A DNA stretch of 64,000 bases from VXMF01 sp965206775 (GTDB lineage Bacteria > Acidobacteriota > Terriglobia > Bryobacterales > UBA6623), in the NCBI GenBank assembly GCA_965206775.1, contig CBDBKU010000002.1:1984001-2048000 (forward strand), written 5' to 3'. The notes beneath the pieces are model-generated. The model ran no database searches, had not been told where the DNA came from, and worked only from the letters and a program-made list of their open reading frames with translations. Shown one piece after another: positions 8,340 through 17,019 of the stretch. The position numbers and the translations under genes are program-made. The stretch's first letter is position 1, and each line of letters begins with the position of its first letter.

Positions 8340-10283
8340 TCAGAGCTTGCCTTCGTCCATCGCCTCGAAGTAGCCGAGCCCAGCCGGCAGGTACCAAGGC
8401 TTGAGATAGCAGTAGGTCGGCGGAAGCGGATTCCGGCCGTCATACGCTGCCACGATCGCCTGGGCGTTGCGCAATTCCGCAAATGCCGAGGGCTGGAAAA
8501 CCGCCTCGCGGCGCGGCGCGTAGGACTTGGTCACTCCGTAGGTCCCCTTGCCGCCTCCGGCCCGGCCGCTGAGCAGGCCGACGCCGGCTTGCGATGATTC
8601 CGAGATTGAGAACTGTTCCTTGAGCCTCTCGGCCTGTCCGCAGGCCTCGGAGGCCTGCTTGCAGGACGACTCGTCCGCCAGTGTGAGGAAGATGCGCGTC
8701 CGGAAAGTTTGCAGCAGTGTCCGCCACGATTCGCCTGGCAGAGCCGAGCGCAGGGAGCTGATCGACTGCGTCGCGACCAGCGCGATCAGCTGCGCCTGCC
8801 GCGACAGGCTAAAGAACTTCTCGTCGCCTCCGGGATCGCTCTCGCCGACGGTGGCGAAGTTCTGGTACTCGTCGCAGACGAATGCGATGTCTCTCCAAGC
8901 GCGGCCGGGCTCGGCCGCAATGCGCGGGATGCGGGCCAGCAACGCGCGCTGGAAGTCCTGCTTGAGCATGACGCCGATGGCGCGGCCGAGGGCCGGGTTC
9001 GCGCCGATGGGGAGATTGAGAGCGAGCACCTTCCCGGACTCCAGCGCCTCCGAGATCGGCGGAAGCGCCCACCGCCCGCGGTGCGGGCGCCCTTCCCGAT
9101 AAGCCTCCTTCGGCGGGCAGAACACGTCCGCTACCTCCGGCTGGTCGAACAGGGACAGGAACACGCTGATGCCCTCGATAATCGAGCTCCGCAGGCGGCT
9201 GTCGAGCTTGCTCCAGTCGTGGCGGTACCAGGTGACCACCGTTTGCAGCTGCCTCTGCTCCTCGCCGACAGGTTCTGGCTCCTCGAGGGAGTGGGTCGCT
9301 TCCTGGTCTTCGAGGGCCTTGAGCAGTTCGCGGTCTGCCCTGTAGTGCATCTCTCCGGCGAGTTCGTCGTATTCCCAATCGCGTTTCGGCAGCGTCGCTG
9401 CCAGGCGTCCGTATTCCTGGATACCGACCCGTGCCTCCGGCAGGTAGCCCAGCACCTCGCGTGTCCGGTCGATCTTCTCCTCCAGGCGACTGTCTTCGAG
9501 GGCGGTGCGGTACACGTCGCGGAGAGTGACGTACCCGTCGGCGACGCGGTGCAGAAGAATCACGAACTTGACGAGATTCGTGTAGGCCTGCTGCCAGAAG
9601 GGTTCCTTGCCCTTGCCGAAGAGCTGGTTGAGGAGCGACGCGATCTGGTAGGCCAGCGAGTAGGGGTCGAGGTCGGACTCGAGCGGGTTGTAGCACCAGT
9701 CCCCGTCGAAGCCCAGCTCGACATAGTCGCCCTCGCGCCCTCCCCGAGCCAGGATCCCGCGTACCTGATGGCAGAAATCTCCCTTGACTTCAAGCACCAG
9801 GCCTGCCGGGCGCAGGTCCGGCTCGTCCGGGTGCCAGCCGAGAACCTGTCGAGCGAAGGGATACATGCAGCAGGACGTCTTGCCGGATCCAACGGCTCCG
9901 AAGACCGCGGTCCCGGCGTAGAGACCGTGACGGGGTACCGCGAGCCAGCCTGGTCGCGTGCTGCGGCCCGGCTGCGTGCGGCGATGGGTCTCGCCGATCA
10001 CGAGCAGCGGCTCGCTACCTCGCGGCCAAGGCGGCAGCTCGCTTGCGGCGGAATCCGCATCGCGCCTCTCGACGATGAGGCCGGCGACCGTGGAAGCGAC
10101 CAGCACGAGACAGCAGGGAGTCGCGATCCAGCAGATCGCGTAGCCCCAGCGCAGAAGCTCGTAGGAGAGGGGCGAGCGTATCTCGACCAGGGAAAGGACG
10201 GGGTTCGCGCCGGTCCACGGCGCGAACCAGTGCCAGACGGCGGCGCCTGCGGCCGCGGCGGCGAGCGCGAGGACCTGCGTCAT
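8340..10283 (-). CDS. type IV coupling protein-like (VirD4/TraG/TraD) ATPase, orphan
   Basis: The 647-residue product has hydrophobic segments at residues ~4-20 and ~46-70, then a P-loop NTPase with Walker A GAVGSGKT at 129-136, a Walker B-like strand VCDEYQNF in the C-terminal third and a following VATQS sensor-like motif. This is the layout of type IV secretion coupling proteins, which sit in the inner membrane and pump DNA or protein substrates. No relaxase, mating-pore gene or origin of transfer lies in the flanks, so this copy is an orphan. The ATG at 10283 overlaps an upstream TGA as ATGA, but the frame that ends there shows no recognisable domain. It may act with proteins encoded elsewhere or be left over from a mobile element. 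Confidence 0.85.
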   Translation of the reverse strand: MTQVLALAAAAAGAAVWHWFAPWTGANPVLSLVEIRSPLSYELLRWGYAICWIATPCCLVLVASTVAGLIVERRDADSAASELPPWPRGSEPLLVIGETHRRTQPGRSTRPGWLAVPRHGLYAGTAVFGAVGSGKTSCCMYPFARQVLGWHPDEPDLRPAGLVLEVKGDFCHQVRGILARGGREGDYVELGFDGDWCYNPLESDLDPYSLAYQIASLLNQLFGKGKEPFWQQAYTNLVKFVILLHRVADGYVTLRDVYRTALEDSRLEEKIDRTREVLGYLPEARVGIQEYGRLAATLPKRDWEYDELAGEMHYRADRELLKALEDQEATHSLEEPEPVGEEQRQLQTVVTWYRHDWSKLDSRLRSSIIEGISVFLSLFDQPEVADVFCPPKEAYREGRPHRGRWALPPISEALESGKVLALNLPIGANPALGRAIGVMLKQDFQRALLARIPRIAAEPGRAWRDIAFVCDEYQNFATVGESDPGGDEKFFSLSRQAQLIALVATQSISSLRSALPGESWRTLLQTFRTRIFLTLADESSCKQASEACGQAERLKEQFSISESSQAGVGLLSGRAGGGKGTYGVTKSYAPRREAVFQPSAFAELRNAQAIVAAYDGRNPLPPTYCYLKPWYLPAGLGYFEAMDEGKL

Positions 10284-10611
10284 CGGGCGGCCATGACGGG
10301 GAAGGTCGCGCCGGGCGCTCGCCAGGCGATGGCGCGAGAGGTAGCCAAGCTACCGGTGCCGACCCGCCTCTTGATCGAGCGGCGGTCCGCGGACGGCGAT
10401 CGGCCGCTCGGGGCTCGACAGGGAGAGTCCGTCCTCATTGGGATAATATTATCTATTTATAGATAGCCCTGTCAAGCGCGTCCAGATGCATGTGGAATCG
10501 CGACCGGGGTTTGCAGCTGCTCTGCGGGCTCCCGGCACTCGCTGGCTTCTGTGCGAGATGCTCACGTGGCTGCCGTCGGTCGTGGCAGCGGGAGGCCCTC
10601 CTCCCTCGGCC
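10284..10611. other. intergenic stretch upstream of the coupling-protein gene
   Basis: This 328-base gap contains no recognisable gene. It holds a small hairpin at 10340-10354 (arms GGTAGC/GCTACC, loop CAA) and an AT-rich double palindrome at 10442-10465 that is described separately. Confidence 0.4.
10442..10465. promoter_or_regulatory. overlapping AT-rich palindromes
   Basis: Two palindromes overlap in otherwise GC-rich DNA: GATAATATTATC at 10442-10453, and TATCTAT-TT-ATAGATA at 10450-10465 with perfect 7-base arms. They lie about 160 bases upstream of the coupling-protein start on the minus strand. An operator or promoter core is the simplest reading; no regulator gene is adjacent. Confidence 0.4.
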
Positions 10612-12300
10612 TCAGCCGAGATCGCCGTGCTTGGCAGCGTCAACCAGGTGCTCGGACGCGCGCCGTGCGAGGGCCATCATCGTGAGCGTCGGATTCACGC
10701 AGCCAATCGTGGCGAAAGCAGCTCCGTCGGTGACAAGGAGGTTCCTCATGTCGTGGGCCCGGTTCCACTTGTCGAGGACGGACTTGCGCGGGTCGCTCCC
10801 CATGCGCGCCGCGCCGACTTCGTGCGTTGCGCCCCCCGGCCAGCGAGGGGTGGTGATCTTTCGGATGTTCTCGGCCCCGGCGGCCAGTAGCATCTCCGCC
10901 CCGGCGTCGGCCGAATAGCGGAAGAGGCGCATCTCGTTGTCGCCCCACGTGACGTTCATGTGCAGCGCCGGAATGCCCCAGGCGTCCTTGACGTGGGGGT
11001 CGAGCTCGACATAGTTCTCGTAGCGAGGCAAGCATTCGCTCGATGTCCCGAGGCTGAAACGCCACCAGCCGCCGGATTCGCGCGCCGCGCGCTTGAACCC
11101 CGCGCCGAAGCCCGGAGTGCGGGCAATCGCCGCTGGCGAGCCGTAGCTCGAGCCGTTGCGCATCTGCGCCCCGAAACCCCGGATCATGCCGTCGGTGTGC
11201 TGGCGATCGACATTCAGGTAGCGCGGCAAGTAGAGCCCGTTCGGCCGCCTCGGAGGGCCCGCCCATTTCTTGTCTTCCTTGACAGGCAGCACGCCCGAGA
11301 CGCCTCCGTACATATGGTCCATCACGTAGTGGCCCAGCACGCCGGACGAATTGCAGAAGTCCTGGCCCGAGTTGAGGAGGATGCGGGTCGACTCCAGCGT
11401 CGAAGCCGACAGCACGACCACCTTGGCACGGACTTCGCGCGGAGCCCGGGTCAGCCGATCGAAGTAGGCGACGCCGCTGGCGAGGCCCGTGTTGCGATCG
11501 GTGATGACATGCGAGACGACTGCGTCGGTCAGCACCTTGCAGTTGCCGGACTTCTCGGCGTCTGCAACCGTCGTCCAGACGCTGGAGAAGTACGAGTGCG
11601 TGACGCACCCGTGCTCGCAGGGCCCGCAGTAGTGGCAGGGCTGCCGACCGTTGAGCGGCCTGGTCAGGATTGCGGCTCGACCGATGGTGACGTGGCGGTC
11701 GAAGCGTGCGTTGACCTTTTCCTTGAAGTGCCGCTCTCCGCAGGTCATCCCCATCGGCGGCTGCATGATGCTGTCCGGGAACGGCATCAAGCCGAGGGGC
11801 TCCCCGCTGATGCCGACGTAGCGCTCGACGGTCTCGTAGTAGGGAACCATGTCCTCGTACGTCACGGGCCAGTTCTCTCCATAGCCGTCGTGGCTGGCGG
11901 CGGAAAAGTCGAGCTTGGAGAGACGGTAGCTCTGGCGGGCCCAGGTAAGCGACCGCCCGCCGAGCTGGCGTCCGCGAGTCCATTGGAAGGGCTTGTCGTC
12001 GGGGTAGGTGTACGGATTGCGGATGTCGTCGACGAACCACTCGAAGTTGGATTCCCGGCAGGCGTACTTCATGCTCTGGATCGGGCGGTTGCGGCTGATC
12101 TCCGGGGAATTGCCGCGATACTTGAGGTCGTACGGCTGCAAGTGCTCGGTAAATTCTGCCTCCGTGGTGCGATGGCCTGCTTCGAGCAGGGCGACTTGCA
12201 TGCCGGCTTCGGCAAGCGTTTTGGCAACCCATCCCCCGGTTGCGCCGGAGCCGACGATGACGGCGTCGTAAGTGTTGTTGTCCCTAGCGATAACTTGCAT
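10612..12300 (-). CDS. GMC-family FAD-dependent oxidoreductase (sugar/alcohol dehydrogenase type)
   Basis: From the ATG at 12300 the product is 562 residues. The N-terminus has the FAD-binding loop GSGATGGWVAK (about residues 15-25) followed by an ALLEAGH strand end. A CHYCGPCEHGC cluster in the middle matches the Cys-rich insert seen in gluconate/fructose-dehydrogenase-like GMC enzymes. The C-terminus has the family signature HEVGAARMGSDP ... NLLVTDGAAF ... NPTLTMMALARR, which supplies the active-site His/Asn and the second FAD contact. These enzymes oxidise sugars or alcohols and pass electrons to a membrane carrier; the substrate cannot be read here. No small subunit or cytochrome is adjacent. 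A longer frame to 12723 overlaps the divergent gene and adds only low-complexity sequence. Confidence 0.92.
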   Translation of the reverse strand: MQVIARDNNTYDAVIVGSGATGGWVAKTLAEAGMQVALLEAGHRTTEAEFTEHLQPYDLKYRGNSPEISRNRPIQSMKYACRESNFEWFVDDIRNPYTYPDDKPFQWTRGRQLGGRSLTWARQSYRLSKLDFSAASHDGYGENWPVTYEDMVPYYETVERYVGISGEPLGLMPFPDSIMQPPMGMTCGERHFKEKVNARFDRHVTIGRAAILTRPLNGRQPCHYCGPCEHGCVTHSYFSSVWTTVADAEKSGNCKVLTDAVVSHVITDRNTGLASGVAYFDRLTRAPREVRAKVVVLSASTLESTRILLNSGQDFCNSSGVLGHYVMDHMYGGVSGVLPVKEDKKWAGPPRRPNGLYLPRYLNVDRQHTDGMIRGFGAQMRNGSSYGSPAAIARTPGFGAGFKRAARESGGWWRFSLGTSSECLPRYENYVELDPHVKDAWGIPALHMNVTWGDNEMRLFRYSADAGAEMLLAAGAENIRKITTPRWPGGATHEVGAARMGSDPRKSVLDKWNRAHDMRNLLVTDGAAFATIGCVNPTLTMMALARRASEHLVDAAKHGDLG

Positions 12301-12520
12301 GTGAGGGGCCAGACCCGCATTCGTTAGTCTAGATCGTCTGGACGTCGCAACACCGGCGCCGGCGGGTGCTGGCGGAAGAGCGGGCAGAACATCGAACCCG
12401 CGAAGGAGCAGCCGTTGCGGCGGGCTTCCCGTTCCAGATGCGGGCTCGCTCGGCGCCACGGCATAATGACTGCGGCTTGGCAGAGCGATCCTGCCCGAAC
12501 CCAATTCTGGAGAGCAACAA

Positions 12521-13870
12521 ATGGAATCTCGAGTCGACCGTCGCAATTTCGTAGGGTCCGCTGCCGGAGGCCTCGCGACGGCTGCGGCTCTTGCCGCTGC
12601 ACCCGTCCGGGACGGCGGCAAGGTCCGGCTCGGTTTTATCGGCGTCGGTGGCCACGGAATCGACCTCGTCCGCCACGCGATCCGGCTGGAATACGTTGCC
12701 GTGCCGGCGATCTGCGATATCACGGAGCGGAACCTGGACCTGGCGCTCGACGAGGTCGAGAAATCGGGGCGCGAGCGGCCTAAAGGCTATTCCGCGCACG
12801 AGGAGTCATACCTCGAGATGGTTGCCCGCGACGATCTCGACGGCGTGCTGATCGCCACGCCCTGGCGCTGGCACATTCCAATGTGCATCGCGGCCATGCG
12901 AGCGGGGAAGTACGCCGCCACCGAGGTCGGCCCGGCTTCTTCGGTCGAGGAGTGCTGGGATCTCGTCAAGGCCTACGAGGAATCCGGCAAGCCATGCATG
13001 CTGCTCGAGAACCACTGCTACGACCGGTGGAACATGGCCCTGCTGCGGATGGTTCGGGAAGGAGTCTTCGGCGAGCTGGTCCATTGCCAGTGCGGCTACG
13101 AGCACGACCTGCGCGCCCGGATCGTCCAAGGGAAGGGAACCGGCGTGGTGCTGCCGGAGGGCGGCGACTACCGCACGCTTCAGAACAAGCGGCGCAACGC
13201 CGATTTGTATCCGACCCACGGAATCGGCCCCGTCGCGAACTGGCTGGACATCGACCGCGGCAACCGGTTCTCCTACCTGACCTCGACCGCGAGTAAGTCG
13301 CGCGGCCTGGCTGCGTGGACCCGCGAGAACCTCGGCGAACGTCACGCCTCGGCGGGGATCGACTGGGCGGCGGGCGACGTGGTCACGACCGTCATCAAGT
13401 GCGCGAACGGCGAGACGATCACCGTCAGCTTCGACACCCGCCTGCCGCGGCCCTACTCAAACATGCGCCGCCTCCAGGGCACGAAGGGAATCTGGCTGCA
13501 GGACGGCGACGCCACCTCGCTTGCCCGGTCGACGATCTACATCGACGGCCGCAGTCCGAACCACAGGTGGGAACCATTCGAGCCGTACCAAAAGGGATTC
13601 GAGCACCCGCTCTGGCAGAGCTACCTGCACGAAGGCGTGGTCGGAGGGCATCGCGGATCCGGCTATCTGAAGGTGCGGGCCTTCGCTGATTGCGTGAGAG
13701 GGGGACTGCCAACCCCGATCGACGCCTACGACACTGCAAGCTGGAGGGCGATTTCCCCGCTGTCGGAGCGCTCCATCGCGACGGGCAGCCAGCCGGTGCA
13801 CTTTCCCGACTTCACTAGCGGCCGATGGATGCAAAGCAAGCCGATTTTCGGACTGACGGACCGGATTTGA
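12521..13870 (+). CDS. Gfo/Idh/MocA oxidoreductase, GH109-like, with twin-arginine leader
   Basis: The 449-residue product begins with ESRVDRRNFVGSAAGG and an Ala-rich stretch, a likely Tat signal. A Rossmann NAD-binding loop GFIGVGGHG follows at about residues 38-46. The segments ATPWRWHIPMC, KYAATEVGP, MLLENHCYD and YPTHGIGPV resemble the GH109 (alpha-N-acetylgalactosaminidase, NAD-dependent hydrolysis) branch more closely than simple sugar dehydrogenases, which carry an EKP motif where this protein has EVG. I infer a sugar-processing enzyme that uses bound NAD and acts outside the cytoplasm. It is divergent from the GMC gene with 220 bases between starts, and a ribosome site GGAGAG precedes the ATG. 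The exact substrate is unknown. Confidence 0.88.
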   Translation: MESRVDRRNFVGSAAGGLATAAALAAAPVRDGGKVRLGFIGVGGHGIDLVRHAIRLEYVAVPAICDITERNLDLALDEVEKSGRERPKGYSAHEESYLEMVARDDLDGVLIATPWRWHIPMCIAAMRAGKYAATEVGPASSVEECWDLVKAYEESGKPCMLLENHCYDRWNMALLRMVREGVFGELVHCQCGYEHDLRARIVQGKGTGVVLPEGGDYRTLQNKRRNADLYPTHGIGPVANWLDIDRGNRFSYLTSTASKSRGLAAWTRENLGERHASAGIDWAAGDVVTTVIKCANGETITVSFDTRLPRPYSNMRRLQGTKGIWLQDGDATSLARSTIYIDGRSPNHRWEPFEPYQKGFEHPLWQSYLHEGVVGGHRGSGYLKVRAFADCVRGGLPTPIDAYDTASWRAISPLSERSIATGSQPVHFPDFTSGRWMQSKPIFGLTDRI

Positions 13871-13967
13871 TCCGAGCATTCAGGTGGTCGCGCGACGGAA
13901 GAAGGAGCCGCCGAGGATTCTGACGGTCGTGCCCGCGCCACGAGGACGGCTGTCCTTTGTCTGCCCG

Positions 13968-13987
13968 CCCGGCAATGGCCTGCCGGG
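13968..13987. terminator. GC hairpin downstream of the GH109-like gene
   Basis: A 7-base perfect stem (CCCGGCA/TGCCGGG) with a 6-base loop lies about 100 bases after the stop at 13870. There is no clear T-run, so a terminator role is only possible. Confidence 0.28.
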
Positions 13988-14156
13988 GTAGGGCCCGGAG
14001 GTTTCTTGCGCCGGATTTGATTCCGGAAACCTTCTTGTTACCAACGGAAACAGCGGTGCCCGGAACTCCATGAAGACTGCCGGGCCGAGCTCACCGAAGA
14101 GCAGGTGAGCCAGCGGGCCTACGATGAGAACGCAAGCTTGAACTGCACCACGACCA

Positions 14157-14681
14157 ATGAAGGCACGACTGCGATTCTTGAAGACCTTGCTGCTTTGTGC
14201 ACTCCTCGCAGTGCCTGCCAGCCCTGACAACATACCTTCTGTTCGAGTGGGCTGGGAGGAGGCTAGGCGCATGCTGACAGCCCCCTCCGTGCGCCCGCCG
14301 GTCCAGATCGTCTTGCAATCTGGCGAGCGGCTGCAGGGAAAGCTTGCCGAAGTGACTGCAACAGGCCTGACGGTCACACGGAGAGGCTCCGACACGGTCC
14401 TCAGTCACGCGGATATCCGACAGCTTCGTATCACCCATCGGACCAAGAAAAGGAAGCACCGCTGGCTTTTCGGTATTGGCGGCTCCCTTGGCGCAGTTGC
14501 AGCGACGGGGGCCGCTGGAGAATTTGTTCAAGGCCATCCCTTGCTTCCCATTGGGGTGCTAGCAGCGATGATTGGAATTCCGATCTACCTCTACAAGTTA
14601 GGTACGCGCGTTGATCGCGGGGCGGTTGTCATCGAATTGGTTCCTGCCACCCCGGCGCCCGATTCACGAAGCATCCAGTGA
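14157..14681 (+). CDS. small exported/membrane protein of unknown function
   Basis: The 174-residue product starts with a basic segment and a hydrophobic stretch (LLLCALLAVPAS), a likely signal peptide. Residues ~45-100 (QIVLQSGERLQGKLAEV ... LSHADIRQLRI) look like a small beta-rich, Sm-like or SH3-like domain. Two hydrophobic segments follow at about 107-125 and 130-148, then a short polar tail. I do not recognise the family. It sits alone on the plus strand, 286 bases after the GH109-like gene and 325 bases before the TPP enzyme. Codon use looks like that of its neighbours. Confidence 0.62.
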   Translation: MKARLRFLKTLLLCALLAVPASPDNIPSVRVGWEEARRMLTAPSVRPPVQIVLQSGERLQGKLAEVTATGLTVTRRGSDTVLSHADIRQLRITHRTKKRKHRWLFGIGGSLGAVAATGAAGEFVQGHPLLPIGVLAAMIGIPIYLYKLGTRVDRGAVVIELVPATPAPDSRSIQ

Positions 14682-15006
14682 CTCCGCAATGGACTCGGGA
14701 TCGTCTCTTCCCGCGTCGACAGCGTAGGCGCAAGCATCCGCAACGGGGGAACGATCCGGCAAGCGCAAGCTCTCAAGCCACTGGCGCCGATGTGCAGGAT
14801 CGGCTCAGCTCCGAGTCTCGATCAGGGATGCCTTCTGTTCGATTCCGTAGAGCCCGCTCAGCGTGTGCCGGCCGGCCCGGCCGGCACCAACGCCCGAACA
14901 GCTCGCTGGCGGGCAACGCCGCAGGTGCGGGAATACGATTTCTGGCACCTTCTCGGCCGTCGGAATCGTCTACGATCAATGTGGCCGCTCGCCTCGGAGG
15001 AAAATC
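14682..15006. other. intergenic stretch upstream of the TPP enzyme
   Basis: No recognisable gene is present in these 325 bases. The right end carries a strong ribosome-binding site, GGAGG at 14997-15001, five bases before the ATG at 15007; this fixes the start of the next gene and rules out the longer frame that begins at 14863. Confidence 0.5.
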
Positions 15007-16902
15007 ATGCGCCATCTAATCGCCAGCTATCTGAACAACGACCTCTCCCGAAGAGGGCTGTTCGAGGCTCTCGCCGGACTCGGGTTCACGGCTGCGGCAG
15101 CGCAGTCTCTCGTGGCGCCGCTGGAGGCGTCGGAGAATGGCCAGGGAGCCACCAAGATGTCCGGTACGGGAGGCGAGCTCGTCGTCGCCCAGATGAAGGC
15201 TGCCGGCGTCGAGTACCTCTTTACCAATCCCGGCTCGTTCGAGGTCGGATTCTTCGATGCCTTTCTCGGCCAGGACCACACGCAGCTCATCATGGGCTTG
15301 CACGAAGGCATCGTGATCTCGCTCGCCGACGGCTACTACCGCACGTCGGGCAAACCCGGGTTCGTGAATATCCACGTGATTGCCGGTACGGCGCAGGCTG
15401 CCGGCCAGATGTACAACGCGTCCAAGGACGGCTCCGCGCTCGTCGTCACGGCAGGGCTCAACGACAACGAACTCTGGAGCGACGACGCCGGCCTGGCGCC
15501 GCGCCCGGGGTTCGACCAGAAGGAGATCAACCGGCAGTTCACGAAGATCTCGTGGGAATCGCGCGACGCCCGCAGTCTGGCCCTGATGCTGCGACGGGCG
15601 TTCAAGGTTGCAACCGCCCCGCCCGGCGGGCCGACCTATCTCGCCATGGCACACCATGCCCTGGAATCGAAGAACGTCCAAGCGCAGATTCTGCCGGGCC
15701 AGCGCTTCATGCCGGAGTCCAGGATGCGGCCGGCAAAGGATGCGGTCGAGAGCGCCGCCAAAGCGCTGGTCGAAGCGAAGCGCCCCGTGCTGGTAGCCGG
15801 CGACGATGTCTGGAAGACGCATGGTTGCGACGAACTTCTGGCACTTGCCGAGAAGCTCGGGATCCCGGTTACCAACCAAGGGCAGGGCTACGACAACTTC
15901 CCGGCCCACCATCCGCAGAATCTGGGGCGCTTCAACCAGAAGCACAAGATGATCTCGGGAGCGGACGTCGTCTTCAGCGTGGGTGCGCCCGACTTCGGCG
16001 GCAGGGTGATCCCGGGCGGTCCCGAAGCGCCGCTCGGAGCGAAGTTCATCCGCCTCACGGCGAACAGCGACGTCATCAGCCGCAACTATCCGACCGACCT
16101 GGCGCTGGCCGGTACCCCGCGGGAGGGCCTGCGCGATCTGAACGACGCGATCGACTCGATAACCACTGCCAGCCGCCGCAAGAAGATCGCCAAGCCGCGC
16201 GCCGACGCCCTAGCGGCCTACACGAAAGATGCCCGGGCGAAGGCGGAGAAGGAAGCTCGGGCGAACTTCGGGAACGGTCCCATTCATCCTGACGAGCTTG
16301 GCGCAACGATCGCCAAGGTCGCCGACGCCAACGCGATCATCGTGCCGGAGAACCTCACGGCCAGGTTCGGCTCGTTCAACTTCGGCCATCGCGATGGCGA
16401 AATGATGCGCGTGGCCAACACAGGCAACGGCCTCGGCTGGGGCATCGGGGCGGCTGCGGGCGCGAAGCTCGCCGAGCCCGACCGCCAGGTCATCTGCTCG
16501 ATCGGCGACGGCTCCCTGATGTACAGCGCGTCGGGCCTCTGGACGCAGGCACGCTACGAGATCCCGGTACTGACCGTGGTTTCAAACAACCGCAACTACC
16601 AGACAGTCAGGAACGCGTACTACCGCTACGGCGGAAAGATGGCCGAGACGGACCAGTACACCGGCATGTACCTCGGTGACCCGGACATCAGCTTCGTCGA
16701 GCTCGCCAAGAGCCAGGGCGTGGCCGGCGAGAAGGTCAACGAGTCCTCCGAGCTCGAGGCGGCCCTGGAGCGCGGCGTCGAGGCGACCCGCGAAGGCCGC
16801 CCGTACGTCGTGGACGTCGAGACCGCCCGGTACGGCGGCGGGGCCAAATCGGACTGGCACCAGAAGTTCAGCCTGGCCGACAAGCGGACGAAGGACGTCT
16901 AG
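15007..16902 (+). CDS. thiamine pyrophosphate-dependent enzyme with twin-arginine-like leader
   Basis: The 631-residue product has the three-domain layout of the acetolactate synthase/benzoylformate decarboxylase superfamily: a Pyr domain near residues 55-220, a central domain, and a PP domain near 420-600 with the TPP/Mg motif GDGSLMYSASG and the NN-type end of that motif about 30 residues later. The conserved glutamate of the Pyr domain is present in GLHEGIVISLADGY. Unusually, the N-terminus reads NNDLSRRGLFEALAGLGFTAAAA, which resembles a Tat signal, although TPP enzymes are normally cytoplasmic. The true substrate (2-keto acid or related) cannot be read. The start is fixed by the GGAGG site. 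It lies between the GH109-like and PQQ genes and may belong to the same oxidative pathway. Confidence 0.9.
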   Translation: MRHLIASYLNNDLSRRGLFEALAGLGFTAAAAQSLVAPLEASENGQGATKMSGTGGELVVAQMKAAGVEYLFTNPGSFEVGFFDAFLGQDHTQLIMGLHEGIVISLADGYYRTSGKPGFVNIHVIAGTAQAAGQMYNASKDGSALVVTAGLNDNELWSDDAGLAPRPGFDQKEINRQFTKISWESRDARSLALMLRRAFKVATAPPGGPTYLAMAHHALESKNVQAQILPGQRFMPESRMRPAKDAVESAAKALVEAKRPVLVAGDDVWKTHGCDELLALAEKLGIPVTNQGQGYDNFPAHHPQNLGRFNQKHKMISGADVVFSVGAPDFGGRVIPGGPEAPLGAKFIRLTANSDVISRNYPTDLALAGTPREGLRDLNDAIDSITTASRRKKIAKPRADALAAYTKDARAKAEKEARANFGNGPIHPDELGATIAKVADANAIIVPENLTARFGSFNFGHRDGEMMRVANTGNGLGWGIGAAAGAKLAEPDRQVICSIGDGSLMYSASGLWTQARYEIPVLTVVSNNRNYQTVRNAYYRYGGKMAETDQYTGMYLGDPDISFVELAKSQGVAGEKVNESSELEAALERGVEATREGRPYVVDVETARYGGGAKSDWHQKFSLADKRTKDV

Positions 16903-16921
16903 GGCGGCGACCACCGGACGA

Positions 16922-16938
16922 CGGCCGGGGTCCGGCCG
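16922..16938 (+). terminator. GC hairpin after the TPP enzyme
   Basis: A 7-base perfect stem (CGGCCGG/CCGGCCG) with loop GGT starts 20 bases after the stop at 16902. No T-run follows, so this is a weak terminator candidate. Confidence 0.3.
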
Positions 16939-17002
16939 CTGCAAGTTGGCTTGGAGACAGCGATCCTTGCGATCGGGACGTCTTCCAGGCCCCTGGGCCG
17001 GA

Positions 17003-17008
17003 TATAAT
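17003..17008 (+). promoter_or_regulatory. consensus -10 box close to the PQQ dehydrogenase start
   Basis: A perfect TATAAT lies 11 bases before the ATG at 17020. I see no good -35 at the right spacing and no ribosome site between box and start, so the transcript would be leaderless or nearly so. Confidence 0.42.
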
Positions 17009-17019
17009 CCCAGCGACGC

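Noticed and set aside
12301..12723. N-terminal extension of the GMC oxidoreductase.
   Set aside because: It overlaps the divergent GH109-like gene and its promoter and lacks similarity; the FAD-binding fold begins right after the ATG at 12300.
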